Source: Frondihabitans sp. PhB188 (lineage in GTDB: Bacteria; Actinomycetota; Actinomycetes; Actinomycetales; Microbacteriaceae). Taken from it: a stretch of DNA of 64,000 bases. Shown one piece after another: positions 26,325-35,367 of this stretch (positions within the stretch are counted from its first letter, which is position 1; every line of letters begins with the position of its first letter). Under the pieces are notes generated by a model that was not told the origin of the DNA, did no database searches, and saw only the letters and a list, made by a program, of their open reading frames with translations. The position numbers and the translations under genes are program-made. Location of the stretch: NCBI RefSeq assembly GCF_003752365.1, contig NZ_RJUO01000005.1:1-64000 (forward strand), given 5' to 3'.

Positions 26325-27875
26325 TTAGCGTCCGGTGATGGTGACGCCGGTCCAGGTGATGTACGCCGGTATCCTCGGGAGGTCCGAGACCGCCTTCGTC
26401 TTGACGAGGATGTTCGGCAGACTGTCCGTGAAGATCAGCCCGGTCGTGGCGAGACCGGCCGCGGTCGCGGCCTGGATGTTCTTCTCGTAGTCGTCCGAGT
26501 CGAGCGGCGTGGCGAGGGCGGTGGCGACGGCCTCGTCGAAGGCGCTGCCGGGCTCGGTGCCGGCGGAGTTGAGCGCGCCTGCTGGTCCGAAGTGGGCCTG
26601 CAGGGTCTGGATCGGCGAGTCGCGGCCGGTCGTCCCGTAGGTGGTCAGGGCGAGCTTCTTGGCGAAGAACGAGGTGGCCCAGTTCGTGTCGACCTTGAGG
26701 GCGGCCGTGATGCCCACCTTCTTCAGCTGCGCCTGGATGAGCTCGTTCGTCGGGGTGTCGGCCGAGACGACGAACTCGACCTCGAGGCCGTCGGCGTAGC
26801 CCGCGTCGGCGAGCAGCTGCCTGGCCTTCGTCGGGTCGTACGCGTAGCGCGCCGCCGACGACGGGTCGTAGGCGATGTACCCCTTCGGGAAGGGCTCCGT
26901 GGCAGCCGTCCCGTAGCCGAAGTCGATCTGCTTGACGATCGCCTCGCGGTCGATGGCGTAGTTGAGCGCCTGAAGCACCTCCGGCTTGTCGAACGGGGCG
27001 ATCGTCGTGTTGACGCTGAGGTTGTTGGCGTTGAAGCCCGGCTGCAGCACCACGTCGAGATTGGCGGCCTTCGCCGCCTTGACCTGGCTCGGCGTCAGGT
27101 CGGAGAAGTTGTAGACCCCGCTCTGCAGGCCGGAGACGATGCTGGACGCGTCGGCGCCGAACGACACCGTGACGTTCGCGATATGGATGTTGTCGGCGTC
27201 CCAGTAGTCCGGGTTCTTGACGAACGTCGCCTTCGATCCTGCGACGATCGTGACAGGGGTGAACGGCCCCGCCCCGTCGGGCTTCTCGTTGAGCTCGGCC
27301 GCCGACCTGCTCGGGTTGGTGATCTGCCCCACCCGCTGGGCGAGCACGAGCGGCAGCTGGAAGTCGGGCTGGCTCAGGTTTAGCCTGACGTCGGTGGCGC
27401 TCGGCGTCTCCACCGACTCGATCACCGAGATGCCCTCGCCGACCAGCGACGAGTTCTCCTGCGTCTGGGCACGCTCGATGTACTTCTTCACTGCGGTCGA
27501 GTCGAGGGCGGTCCCGTCGGCGAACGTGAGTCCCGGACGCAGGTGGAAGGTGACCTTCGTGCCCGCGTCGTTATAGGTCCAGCTCTCGGCGAGCCCGGGC
27601 GCCGCCTTGCCGTCCTCGTCGGTGTTGGTGAGCGACGCGTAGGCGAGCGCGGTGATGCGGAACGCCGCCCCGCTGCCGTTGACCACCGGGTCCCAGCTCG
27701 ACGGGGCGTACGACGAGGCCCAGCTGAGCGTGCCGGTCGCCGCTCCGGCGGCAGTCGACGCGCCGGTTCCGGTCGACGTCGTCGAGCAGCCGGCCAGCAC
27801 CAGGGCGAGTGAGGCGGCTCCCGTCGTCAGCAGGGTCCTGCGGCCGACGACGTGGTCGAGAATCGGTGGTGTCAC
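26325..27875 (-). CDS. ABC transporter substrate-binding lipoprotein, family 5
   Basis: A 516-aa solute-binding protein of the peptide/nickel family (SBP_bac_5). The N-terminus has a twin-Arg-like VVGRRTLLTTGAASLALVLAGC with a lipobox LAGC, so it is a membrane-anchored lipoprotein after cleavage at Cys. Family blocks include YASLTNTDEDGKAAPGLAESWTY, VTFHLRPGLTFADGTALDSTAV and LQALNYAIDREAIV. The start is GTG 27875, supported by AGGAG upstream; the reading frame is open much further but outside family similarity. Its ligand is unknown; the flanking flavin monooxygenases suggest a sulfur- or nitrogen-containing small organic molecule instead of a peptide. Confidence 0.92.
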   Translation of the reverse strand: MTPPILDHVVGRRTLLTTGAASLALVLAGCSTTSTGTGASTAAGAATGTLSWASSYAPSSWDPVVNGSGAAFRITALAYASLTNTDEDGKAAPGLAESWTYNDAGTKVTFHLRPGLTFADGTALDSTAVKKYIERAQTQENSSLVGEGISVIESVETPSATDVRLNLSQPDFQLPLVLAQRVGQITNPSRSAAELNEKPDGAGPFTPVTIVAGSKATFVKNPDYWDADNIHIANVTVSFGADASSIVSGLQSGVYNFSDLTPSQVKAAKAANLDVVLQPGFNANNLSVNTTIAPFDKPEVLQALNYAIDREAIVKQIDFGYGTAATEPFPKGYIAYDPSSAARYAYDPTKARQLLADAGYADGLEVEFVVSADTPTNELIQAQLKKVGITAALKVDTNWATSFFAKKLALTTYGTTGRDSPIQTLQAHFGPAGALNSAGTEPGSAFDEAVATALATPLDSDDYEKNIQAATAAGLATTGLIFTDSLPNILVKTKAVSDLPRIPAYITWTGVTITGR

Positions 27876-27940
27876 GGGTGTTCTCCTGGGGGTTCGGTCG
27901 TGAAGGAGCGAGAAGCGAGGTGAGGTCGGGAAGCGGCGGG

Positions 27941-29281
27941 TCAGGCGTCGACGAGAGCTCCGGAGTAGCGGTTCCGGGGCACCGGGATGCCGAGGTTGCC
28001 GCGGAGCGTGGTCGACTCGTAGTCGCGGCGGAACACGCCTCGCTCCTGCAGCAGCGGCACCACCTCGGCGACGAAGCGCCGGAACTGCGAGGGGTGGTCG
28101 ACGTGGAGGTTGTAGCCGTCGGTGCCGCCGCCCTCGAACCACTCGACGAGCAGATCGGCGACGGTCTCGGAGGATCCGACGAACACCCCGGGCCTGGGCG
28201 CCGAGACGCGCTCGACGACCTGACGCAGCGTGAGGCCCTCCGAGAGGGCCGTCTCGGTGATTCGGTCCGCCTGCGTCTTGAAGCTGAGCGCGGCGACGGC
28301 GCGGACGTCCGGGAACGCCGCGTCGGCGTCGTACTGCGAGAAGTCGTGCCAGCCGAACGGCCGACCCAGTTCTTTCACCGCCCGGTCGAAGTCGTACTCG
28401 ATGGCCTGGTACTCGCGCTCGATGCGCCGGGCGTCCGCGTCGGTGTCGCCGAGGTAGACGCTGATGCCGGGCAGGATCTTCACCGAATCGGGGTCGCGGC
28501 CCTTCTCGACGGCCCGGCTCCGGATGTCGTCGCGGAAGGCCCTGGCCTGCTCGAGCGAGGAGGCGTGGGTGAAGATGCCCTCGCCGATCGTCGCGCCCAG
28601 ATCGCGGCCCTGCTCCGAGTCGCCGGCCTGGAAGACGACGGGCTGACCCTGCGGGCTGCGCTCGATGTTCAACGGCCCGACGACGGAGAAGTGCTCGCCG
28701 CGGTGGTCGAGCCGGTGCTGCTTCGAGGGGTCGAGGAAGACGCCCGAGGCTCGGTCGCGCGGGAAGGCGTCGTCTTCGTACGAGTCCCAGAGCCCGCGGA
28801 TCACCTCGACGGACTCCCGCGCCCGCCCGTAGCGCGTGTCGTAGTCGTAGTGCTCGTCGCGACCGTAGTTGCCGGCGGTGCCCGCGTCGCCCGAGGTGAC
28901 GACGTTCCATCCGGCACGACCTCGGCTGATGAGGTCGAGCGACGCGAAGCGACGGGCGAGGTTGTACGGGTCGTTGTAGGAGGTCGTCGCGGTGCCGACG
29001 AGTCCGATGTGCGACGTCGTGACGGCGAGCGCCGAGAGCAGCGTCAGCGGCTCCAGGCGGTTGAGGTAGTGGGGCGGCGAGTCGGGCGTGATGAACTGGC
29101 TGTCGACGATGAAGACCAGGTCGAACTTCGCCCGCTCGGCCAGACGCGCGTACTCGATGTACCAGTCGACGTCGACGCTGGAGTCGAGCGGCAGATCGTC
29201 GTCGAGCCACGTCTTGGGGTGACCGGGGCCGCCGGCGCCGGTGAGGATGACGCCGAGGTGAAGCTTCGTCGAATCGGTCAT
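27941..29281 (-). CDS. FMN-dependent monooxygenase, NtaA/SnaA/DszA family
   Basis: A 446-aa luciferase-like monooxygenase of the NtaA/SnaA/DszA/SoxA group, which use FMNH2 from a separate reductase to oxidise nitrilotriacetate, pristinamycin or dibenzothiophene sulfone. Typical segments are LHLGVILTGAGGPGHPKTW, FDLVFIVDSQF, ISRGRAGWNVVTS, NYGRDEHYDYDTRYGRARESVEVIRGLWDSY, and PQGQPVVFQAGDSEQGRDLGA. ATG 29281 overlaps the hydrolase stop by one base. Operon context with an importer suggests it attacks the imported compound. Confidence 0.9.
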   Translation of the reverse strand: MTDSTKLHLGVILTGAGGPGHPKTWLDDDLPLDSSVDVDWYIEYARLAERAKFDLVFIVDSQFITPDSPPHYLNRLEPLTLLSALAVTTSHIGLVGTATTSYNDPYNLARRFASLDLISRGRAGWNVVTSGDAGTAGNYGRDEHYDYDTRYGRARESVEVIRGLWDSYEDDAFPRDRASGVFLDPSKQHRLDHRGEHFSVVGPLNIERSPQGQPVVFQAGDSEQGRDLGATIGEGIFTHASSLEQARAFRDDIRSRAVEKGRDPDSVKILPGISVYLGDTDADARRIEREYQAIEYDFDRAVKELGRPFGWHDFSQYDADAAFPDVRAVAALSFKTQADRITETALSEGLTLRQVVERVSAPRPGVFVGSSETVADLLVEWFEGGGTDGYNLHVDHPSQFRRFVAEVVPLLQERGVFRRDYESTTLRGNLGIPVPRNRYSGALVDA

Positions 29282-29985
29282 CAGATGCTCCTGAGTCCGT
29301 GGTCGGGGGTGCGGAGCCGCTCGGCGAACTGCACGATCTGCGCAGCCACCGACCGGTGAGAGAGGTCGTTCAAGACGTCGTGCAGTCCGCCCTCGAGGCC
29401 GAACGCGCGCACGTCGGGCAGGGCCCGGTAGACCGCCACGGCCGCATCGATGTCGCTCACGCCGTCGACCTCGCCGTGGAAGGCGAGCACGGGCGCAGGA
29501 ACTCGCCCGGCCAGCGCCGCATCCACCTCGTCGGCGGCGCCGTGGCTCGCCAGGGCACCCCTCTCGAGGACGCCGTCGATGCCGAGGCGGCCGCGGTGCA
29601 CCGGGCATGCGGTCCGCTCCGCGATCTCGGCGTCGCCCCCGACGTCATGGGAGCCCGAGGCGGTCAGCGCTCCGGCGACGACGAGACCGTCGACGACCAG
29701 GTCGCCGTCGGCCACGGCACGCCAGGCGGCGGCCACGCCCGAGTCGGAGGCGACGACGATGCGCGGCCCGGCCTCGGTGCGGTCGAGCTCGGCTCGTGCG
29801 GCCTCGACGGTCCCGGGCTCGACAGCGCCGAACGCGACCACCCGGTAGCCGTCGGCGGCGAGCCGGTCGGCGAGCCGGCGATAGACCTCGGGGGTCTCGC
29901 CGCGGCCGCCGAAGACGACCGCGGTTCCTCGGGCCGCTGCCACTGGCAGGGCTTCGATTCGGGCGGTGGTGGTTGATGTGGGCAT
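29281..29985 (-). CDS. Alpha/beta hydrolase (monoacylglycerol-lipase-like)
   Basis: A 234-aa alpha/beta hydrolase. TAVVFGGRGETPEVYRRLADRLAADGYRVVAFG is the N-terminal core, the nucleophile elbow reads VVASDSGVAAAW (a poor GxSxG), and the acid and base are recognisable in FHGEVDGVSD and GGLHDVLNDL, the latter as in Serine aminopeptidase S33/lysophospholipase members. It begins the leftward operon at ATG 29985. Whether it hydrolyses an ester of the imported compound is inference. It contains a CGCAGGAACT word at 29494, read leftward as GTT CCT GCG. Confidence 0.78.
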   Translation of the reverse strand: MPTSTTTARIEALPVAAARGTAVVFGGRGETPEVYRRLADRLAADGYRVVAFGAVEPGTVEAARAELDRTEAGPRIVVASDSGVAAAWRAVADGDLVVDGLVVAGALTASGSHDVGGDAEIAERTACPVHRGRLGIDGVLERGALASHGAADEVDAALAGRVPAPVLAFHGEVDGVSDIDAAVAVYRALPDVRAFGLEGGLHDVLNDLSHRSVAAQIVQFAERLRTPDHGLRSI

Positions 29986-30012
29986 GGTCCGATGCTCGTG
30001 CGGATCAGCCGA

Positions 30013-30026
30013 ACGAACCAGTTCGT
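30013..30026. promoter_or_regulatory. Palindrome ACGAAC-CA-GTTCGT in a divergent promoter region
   Basis: A perfect 6-2-6 inverted repeat lies in the 98-bp gap between the leftward importer/monooxygenase operon and the rightward sulfhydrylase operon. A further TCGTTCG follows at 30031. It is well placed to be a shared operator that couples both transcripts; the regulator is not in the neighbourhood. Confidence 0.45.
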
Positions 30027-30083
30027 GACGTCGTTCGACAGTGTGTTACGTCGCGAGTCAGGCCTCTTCGGCAGACTCGAAAG

Positions 30084-31421
30084 GTGAGTTCATCAGCCGA
30101 GTCCCCCAAGCCCCGCACCGCCACGACGCAGATCCACGGAGGCGTTCTGCCGCCGGTGGCGCAGAACACCGTCGCGACGCCGATCTACCAGACGGCGGCC
30201 TACGAGTTCGACGACCTGGCGAGCGCTCAGGCGATCTTCGCCCTCGAGAAGACGGGCAACCTGTACAGCCGCAACGGCAACCCGACGCAGTCGGTCTTCG
30301 AGCGTCGGCTCGCCGCCCTCGAGGGCGGCGTCGCGGCGCTCGGCACCGCGTCCGGGCAGGCGGCGGTCGCCATCACGCTGCTGTCGCTGGTCCGCACCGG
30401 GCAGCACGTCGTCGCGCCCGCCCAGCTCTACGGCGGCACGATCGACCTCCTCACCGACGCCTTCGCCGACTTCGGCATCGAGGTTACCCTCGTCGATCAA
30501 GACGACCTCGACGCCTGGCGCGCCGCCGTGCGCCCGACGACGCGCGCGTTCTTCGCCGAGGGGATCGGCAACCCGACCGCCACGGTGCTCCCGATGGCCG
30601 AGGTGGCGGCGATCGCGCACGAGGCCGGGGTGCCTCTCGTCATCGACTCGACGCTGGCGACCCCGGTGCTGCAGCGGCCGAAGGAGTTCGGGGCGGACTT
30701 CGTGGTGCACTCGGCCACGAAGTTCCTGGGCGGTCACGGCTCGTCTCTCGCGGGCGTCATCGTCGACCTCGGCACCTTCGACTTCGGCGCCGAGCCCGAG
30801 AAGTGGCCGCAGTTCACCCAGCCGTACAAGCGGGTCGGCGGCGTCGTGCTGTGGGAGCGGTTCGGCCGTGAGGGCAGCGCCTTCCTGGTCTACGCGAAGA
30901 CGAAGTGGGTGCACGACCTGGGGCCGTCGCTGTCGCCGTTCAACAGCTTCCAGATCTTGCAGGGGGTCGAGACGCTCGAGCTGCGGGTCGCTCGGCAGAC
31001 GCAGAGCGCGCTGGCGGTCGCGGAGTTCCTGAGCGCGCATCCCGCGGTGTCGAGGGTCAACCACCCGGGCCTCGCCTCGAGCCCATACCACGAGCTCGCC
31101 CGGCGGTACCTTCCCGACGGCGCCGGCGCCGTCTTCTCGTTCGACCTCGCTGCGGGCGAGAGCGCGGTCGCCCGGGTGATCGACTCGCTCGAGGTCTTCT
31201 CGCTCGTCGCCAACATCGGCGACGTCCGGAGCCTCGTCATCCAGCCGGCGACCACGACGCACAGCCACCTGAAGCCGCAGCAGCTCGAGGAGGCCGGATT
31301 CTCGCGGGCCACGATCCGCCTCTCGATCGGCCTCGAGGACGTCCGCGACCTGATCGCCGACCTCGACAGCTCGCTCACCGCCGTCATCCCCGCGGACGCG
31401 CTCGCGACGGAGGCGATCTGA
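30084..31421 (+). CDS. O-acetylhomoserine (thiol)-lyase family PLP enzyme
   Basis: A 445-aa Cys/Met-metabolism PLP enzyme of the MetY type, making homocysteine from O-acetylhomoserine and sulfide (or methionine from methanethiol). [36 protein letters not shown], the PLP Lys in [22 protein letters not shown], and C-terminal [35 protein letters not shown] are diagnostic. Start GTG 30084 is the best in-frame candidate, 29 residues before [12 protein letters not shown]. It is followed 2 nt later by an alkanesulfonate-type monooxygenase, so it probably assimilates the sulfur that enzyme releases. Confidence 0.9.
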   Translation: MSSSAESPKPRTATTQIHGGVLPPVAQNTVATPIYQTAAYEFDDLASAQAIFALEKTGNLYSRNGNPTQSVFERRLAALEGGVAALGTASGQAAVAITLLSLVRTGQHVVAPAQLYGGTIDLLTDAFADFGIEVTLVDQDDLDAWRAAVRPTTRAFFAEGIGNPTATVLPMAEVAAIAHEAGVPLVIDSTLATPVLQRPKEFGADFVVHSATKFLGGHGSSLAGVIVDLGTFDFGAEPEKWPQFTQPYKRVGGVVLWERFGREGSAFLVYAKTKWVHDLGPSLSPFNSFQILQGVETLELRVARQTQSALAVAEFLSAHPAVSRVNHPGLASSPYHELARRYLPDGAGAVFSFDLAAGESAVARVIDSLEVFSLVANIGDVRSLVIQPATTTHSHLKPQQLEEAGFSRATIRLSIGLEDVRDLIADLDSSLTAVIPADALATEAI

Positions 31422-31423
31422 CC

Positions 31424-32479
31424 GTGCACTTCGGCTACTGGACACCGGTCTACGGCGGCTTCCTCCGCAACGTCGGCGACGAGGGCATGCCCGCCGCCTG
31501 GGACTACATCAAGCGGATCTCTACCCAGGCCGACCGCCTCGGCTTCCACACGACGCTCGTGCCCGAGCTGTACCTCAACGACCGCAAGGGCATCGACGCC
31601 CCGTCGCTCGAAGCCTGGTCGCTGTCCACGGCGATCCTCGCCGTCACCGAGCGGCTCCGGGTGATGACCGCCGTGAGGCCCGGTTTCCACTACCCGGGCG
31701 TCATCGCGAAGGCGACCGCGACGATCACTGACATCGCCGGGCTCGGCCCGGACGCCGCCTCCCGGTTCGCCCTCAACGTCGTCGCCGCCTGGTGGGCGGA
31801 GGAGGCGAAGCAGTACGGCGGGGTCTTCACCACGCATGACCGCCGCTACGACCAGGCGACGGAGTTCGTCGAGATCCTCCGCGGGATGTGGACCGAGGAG
31901 CGCTTCACGCGGGCAGGCGACTTCTACAGCGTGGCCGACGCCATCCTGTCGCCCAAGCCCGAGGCGCTCCCCGCGATCTTCGCCGGCGGCGAGAGCGACG
32001 CTGGCCGCGAGGCCATCGCCGGGTTCGCCGACTCGTACGTTCTCCACGGCGGCACCGTCGACGAGGTGCGCGCGAAGGTCGCCGACATGAACGGGCGCCG
32101 CCTCCGCCTGCACGGCGAGCCGTTCCGCGAGTTCGGCATGGCCGCCTACGTCATCGTCCGCGACACCGAGGCCGAGGCGCAGCTCGAGCTGGAGAGGATC
32201 ACGACGGTCGACCCCGACTCCCCCGGGTACGCGTCGTTCGAGGAGTTCCGCGCCCACTCGAACCTCGACGTCGAGCTCTCGAAGCGCGAGTACTCCGTCG
32301 GCACCCGAGGGCTCCGTCCGAATCTGGTGGGCACGCCCGAGCAGGTCGCCGGGCGCATTCGCGAGTACCAGGACGCCGGGCTCACGCTCCTGCTGATCCA
32401 GTCGTCGCCGCTTCACGAGGAGCTCGAGCGGATCGCGCGCGACGTGTTCCCGCTGGTTCCTGCCCTGCAGTTCCGTTAG
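31424..32479 (+). CDS. LLM-class FMNH2-dependent monooxygenase (SfnG/SsuD-like)
   Basis: A 351-aa luciferase-like monooxygenase close to dimethylsulfone monooxygenase SfnG and alkanesulfonate monooxygenase SsuD: VHFGYWTPVYGGFLRN at the start, DYIKRISTQADRLGFHTTLVPE, ATITDIAGLGPDAASRFALNVVAAWW, LRGMWTEERFTRAGDFYSV and LPAIFAGGESDAGREAIA. These cleave C-S bonds using FMNH2 and O2 to give sulfite or sulfinate. GTG 31424 is 2 nt after the sulfhydrylase stop. Its TAG overlaps the TAA of the convergent FAD gene (32476-32479). Confidence 0.88.
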   Translation: MHFGYWTPVYGGFLRNVGDEGMPAAWDYIKRISTQADRLGFHTTLVPELYLNDRKGIDAPSLEAWSLSTAILAVTERLRVMTAVRPGFHYPGVIAKATATITDIAGLGPDAASRFALNVVAAWWAEEAKQYGGVFTTHDRRYDQATEFVEILRGMWTEERFTRAGDFYSVADAILSPKPEALPAIFAGGESDAGREAIAGFADSYVLHGGTVDEVRAKVADMNGRRLRLHGEPFREFGMAAYVIVRDTEAEAQLELERITTVDPDSPGYASFEEFRAHSNLDVELSKREYSVGTRGLRPNLVGTPEQVAGRIREYQDAGLTLLLIQSSPLHEELERIARDVFPLVPALQFR

Positions 32480-33795
32480 GCGGCGGCGGTCGCAGGAACT
32501 CCCAGCCGCGCGGCGATCTTCGACGCCATCAGCCGCACCTCGCCGATCGCCACGGTCTCCCACAGCGCGCCCTTGAGCGAGGCGCCGATGCCGAACAGCC
32601 GCCCTGAGGCCAGGCCCTCGGCGCCGAGCAGGGCACCGTCGGGGTCGGCGTCGAAGCCGAGGCCGGTGGGGTCGCCGGCCACCAGGCCGCGGTCGAGCAG
32701 GCGGTCGACGAGGGGGCTCCAGCCGCGTGATGCGACGGAGGCGGGGCCGGTGCAGTTGACGGCCACGTCGAATCCCGACGTGTCGACGTCGGCGGCGATG
32801 GTCAGGGTCTCGGCGTCGAGCAGGCCCGACAGCTCGGCCCACACGGCCTGCGCCATGCGGTGGCGGTGGACGTCCCAGCGCCGCGCCCCGTGGGCGAGGA
32901 ACCGCTCGCGGTCGGCCTGGTCGAGCGCCAGCCACAGCGCCTGGGTCTGCGGGCGCACGCCGTCGACGACGGCCTGCCACGGGGTCCCCTCCGCCTCGGC
33001 CCGGTGCAGCCGCGCCGAGAAGGCCGACATCATGCCGCCGAGGGTCGAGAGGCCGTCGCCGAGGCCCGGGCCGGGAGCGGCCGGGACGCTCGGGTGCACC
33101 GCCGGGAGGAGCAGGTGCCGGCTCGTCGCGGTCATCCGGATGCCCGGCAGGCGCCGAGCCAGCGAGGTCGCGACGTCGATCATGGTGAGGCCTGTGCCGA
33201 TCAGCAGCACATGGTCGGAGGCGTCGATGCCGTCGAGCGCCCCGACGGCCCACGGGTCGTCGATCGCACGGGCTGCCCCGGTCGGGACGCGCCCGGGCGC
33301 GGGATTGCCGAGTGCGAGCACGACGGCGTCCGCGGCGAGCGCCGTGCCGTCGGCGAGCGTCACGAAGGGGCCCGTGCCCGAGTCGTCGACGTCGGCGACC
33401 TCACCCTGCTCGAAGGCCACGCCCGAGGCCGGGTCGTCGACCAGCGCGCGGAAGGCCGCCTCGACGTAGTCGCCGAAGACCTCCCGGGGCACGAACGCGC
33501 CCGGAGTCGCGGACGACCCGTCGACGTCGCGCCACCCGGTCTCGTCGAGGTGGCGGAGGAAGCCGTCGGCGTCAGACGCCGTGAGGCTCATCTTGCCGGC
33601 CGGACTGTTCAACCGGTGGTGCGCGTCGGCGCGCCCGTAGGCGAGGCCGCGCCCCACGACCTCCTCGCGGCCGACGACCGTGATGCGGGGCGGCTCCACG
33701 CCGTCCGCGACGGCCCGCTCGCGCAAGGCGACGGTGGCGAAGACGGCCGAGGCGCCGCCTCCGACGATGATCACGGAGGAGGGCTTGGACGTCAT
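32476..33795 (-). CDS. FAD/NAD(P)-binding protein (NAD_binding_9 type)
   Basis: A 439-aa flavoprotein-like protein with an N-terminal Rossmann motif SVIIVGGGASAVFATVAL, a second dinucleotide motif in HVLLIGTGLTMIDVATSLARRLP near residue 205, and AVNCTGPASVAS near the C-terminus. It resembles the FAD-NAD(P)-binding (HopQ/YdhS-like) family often found beside flavin-dependent monooxygenases and sulfur importers. A role in supplying reduced flavin is possible but unproven. ATG 33795 opens it. A CGCAGGAACT word lies at its 3' end (32491), read as GTT CCT GCG. Confidence 0.82.
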   Translation of the reverse strand: MTSKPSSVIIVGGGASAVFATVALRERAVADGVEPPRITVVGREEVVGRGLAYGRADAHHRLNSPAGKMSLTASDADGFLRHLDETGWRDVDGSSATPGAFVPREVFGDYVEAAFRALVDDPASGVAFEQGEVADVDDSGTGPFVTLADGTALAADAVVLALGNPAPGRVPTGAARAIDDPWAVGALDGIDASDHVLLIGTGLTMIDVATSLARRLPGIRMTATSRHLLLPAVHPSVPAAPGPGLGDGLSTLGGMMSAFSARLHRAEAEGTPWQAVVDGVRPQTQALWLALDQADRERFLAHGARRWDVHRHRMAQAVWAELSGLLDAETLTIAADVDTSGFDVAVNCTGPASVASRGWSPLVDRLLDRGLVAGDPTGLGFDADPDGALLGAEGLASGRLFGIGASLKGALWETVAIGEVRLMASKIAARLGVPATAAA

Positions 33796-33901
33796 GGGTT
33801 CACCGTAGCGACGGCGGCCGCGAGCGGCCCGCACGCGGCTCCGCCTCGGCCTCCGACTCCGCGTCCGCGTCCGTGTCCGCCTCGGCGTCCGACTCCGCCT
33901 C

Positions 33902-33962
33902 CGCGAGATGGCCCTCGTCGTCGGCCGCGCCGCGTCGTGCCGACCGGCACGGCCATCTCGCG
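33902..33962 (-). repeat. 61-bp palindromic element, family B, inverted copy
   Basis: Arms CGCGAGATGGCC and GGCCATCTCGCG flank a 37-nt centre. Read on the minus strand it aligns closely, without gaps, with the copies at 36137-36197 and 42157-42217 (same 61-bp length). It lies between two leftward genes. Confidence 0.8.
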
Positions 33963-33994
33963 AGGGCTACCCGACGGGCACGGCCATCTCGCGG
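33963..33994 (-). repeat. Half copy of family B element
   Basis: Immediately after the full inverted copy, GGGCACGGCCATCTCGCGG repeats the right half of the element (33977-33995 region) without its left arm, as if a partial tandem duplication had taken place. Confidence 0.6.
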
Positions 33995-34011
33995 ACCGGC
34001 AGAGCCCGGCC

Positions 34012-34737
34012 TCAGCCGACGAAGCCGCGCACCAGGCCGAGCGTCGCGGCCGGCTGCTCCAGGTGCGGCAGATGCCCCGCGTCTGCGACGACCTCGAACC
34101 GGGCGCCGGGGATCGCACTCGCCAGCGCTCGCCCGTAGGCCGGCGTGACGATGCGGTCGGCCTCGCCCCAGAGGACGAGGGTGTCGGCCGCGACGCCGCC
34201 GAGCCGCACGAGCAGGGTCGAGTCGCGCATCTCCGGGCCGCCGGAGTACGCCTGCAGCGAGGCCATGTTGCCGCGGGTCGCGGCGAGCTGCTCGGGCGTT
34301 CGCGTCGCCGGATCGACGTAGCCGCGATCGGGGTCGGCCCAGGCGAGCTCGGCGAGCCCGCGGGCGTCGAGGCCCGAGACGTCACGCGCGGGCTCCCCCG
34401 CGACGTCGACGCCCACCGAGTCGATCAGCACGAGCCGGCCGACGACCCGCTCGGCCTCGGGCACGGCTCCGTCCTGCACGGCGACCTCGGCCGCGATCCA
34501 GCCGCCGATCGACGAGCCGACCACGACGGCGTCGCGCACGCCGCGATCCCGCAGCTCGGCGAGGTAGCGGCCGGCGAGTGCGGCGATCGTGTCGCCCGGC
34601 ACGCTCGGCGTGCCCTCCCACCCCGGGTGCACCGGCGCGTCGACGGAGAACCCCTCGCCGAGGGAGGCGACGATCGGGGTCATCGTGGCGGGGCCTCCGC
34701 CGCCGTGAAGGACGAGGGCGGTGCGGGTGCTGCTCAT
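34012..34737 (-). CDS. Alpha/beta hydrolase fold protein
   Basis: A 241-aa alpha/beta hydrolase: TALVLHGGGGPATMTPIVASL (oxyanion-hole region), nucleophile elbow VVVGSSIGGWIAAE (GSSIG, Ser about residue 75), acid in LVLWGEADRIVTP and base in DAGHLPHLEQP. The full catalytic triad is present, as in haloperoxidase/carboxylesterase-like members. It is divergent from a MarR regulator across a 66-bp AT-rich spacer with a perfect TTGATATCAA, which suggests that MarR represses it. Substrate unknown. Confidence 0.88.
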   Translation of the reverse strand: MSSTRTALVLHGGGGPATMTPIVASLGEGFSVDAPVHPGWEGTPSVPGDTIAALAGRYLAELRDRGVRDAVVVGSSIGGWIAAEVAVQDGAVPEAERVVGRLVLIDSVGVDVAGEPARDVSGLDARGLAELAWADPDRGYVDPATRTPEQLAATRGNMASLQAYSGGPEMRDSTLLVRLGGVAADTLVLWGEADRIVTPAYGRALASAIPGARFEVVADAGHLPHLEQPAATLGLVRGFVG

Positions 34738-34773
34738 GGGGTCTCCTGACGCCGGATGCCAATTGTAAACATA

Positions 34774-34783
34774 TTGATATCAA
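34774..34783. promoter_or_regulatory. MarR-type operator TTGATATCAA
   Basis: A perfect 10-bp palindrome within the locally AT-rich sequence AACATATTGATATCAACATC, centred between the divergent hydrolase and MarR genes (20 bp before the MarR start). Its form is typical of MarR-family sites. Confidence 0.65.
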
Positions 34784-34803
34784 CATCCTGATACGCTGAC
34801 GCC

Positions 34804-35226
34804 ATGCCTGTCAAGCTCGATCTCCTCGGACTCGCCATCAAGCGCGCCCAGGACCGCGACCACCGCGCCATGGACTCCGCCCTCCGCGCCATCGGCGTCA
34901 CCCTCGTCCAGTGGGACGCCCTCCGCGCCATCGACGCCGCCCCGGCGGCATCCGCGCACGACCTGGCGGTGACGACGTTCCAGAGCGACCAGGCGTTCGG
35001 CACCCTCGGCACCCGGCTCGTCGCGGCCGGCTGGGTCGAGCGCTCCCCCGGCGTCGGGCGTCGCCTCGAGCACCGCCTCACCGACGCCGGCCGCAGCATG
35101 CTCGCCGACGGGCGCGCCGTCACCGCCCGCGTCCTGCCCGAGCTGTTCGCGCCCCTCGTCGAGACGGAGCGCGCCGTGCTGCTCGAACTCCTGGCGAGGC
35201 TGACGGGCGGTGCGTCCCGGCCGTGA
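34804..35226 (+). CDS. MarR family transcriptional regulator
   Basis: A 140-aa winged-helix regulator: DSALRAIGVTLVQWDALRAIDAAPAASAHDLAVTTFQSDQAFGTLGTRLVAAGWVERSPGVGRRLEHRLTDAG gives recognition helix and beta-wing, with dimerising helices at both ends. ATG 34804 lies next to the TTGATATCAA palindrome. It likely represses itself and the divergent alpha/beta hydrolase, relieved by a small aromatic or oxidised ligand, as usual in the family. Confidence 0.9.
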   Translation: MPVKLDLLGLAIKRAQDRDHRAMDSALRAIGVTLVQWDALRAIDAAPAASAHDLAVTTFQSDQAFGTLGTRLVAAGWVERSPGVGRRLEHRLTDAGRSMLADGRAVTARVLPELFAPLVETERAVLLELLARLTGGASRP

Positions 35227-35314
35227 TCCCGGGGGCGCGGCTGCGGCGTGGCAGGCCGGGCGCTCCCGCGCGGCCCGGCGCTCGGCACGCACCCCGCTTC
35301 GACTGAGGGAAAGT

Positions 35315-35333
35315 ACTTGCCGAATTGGCAAGT
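35315..35333. promoter_or_regulatory. Perfect palindrome ACTTGCC-N5-GGCAAGT
   Basis: A 7-5-7 perfect inverted repeat 35 bp before the start of the membrane protein gene. It is the likely operator for the small winged-helix regulator encoded second in the same two-gene operon. Confidence 0.65.
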
Positions 35334-35367
35334 CCATGAGAGGCTCGAGTCGACGAAAGGGGACACC

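Noticed and set aside
26325-29210. 961-codon leftward frame covering the binding protein and beyond
   Set aside because: Only the part after GTG 27875 matches the family and has a lipobox; the rest is antisense-like low complexity across the monooxygenase gene.
33902-33994. Insertion sequence ends
   Set aside because: The 61-bp elements have terminal inverted arms but no transposase or visible target-site duplication, so they are reported as palindromic repeats instead of an IS.
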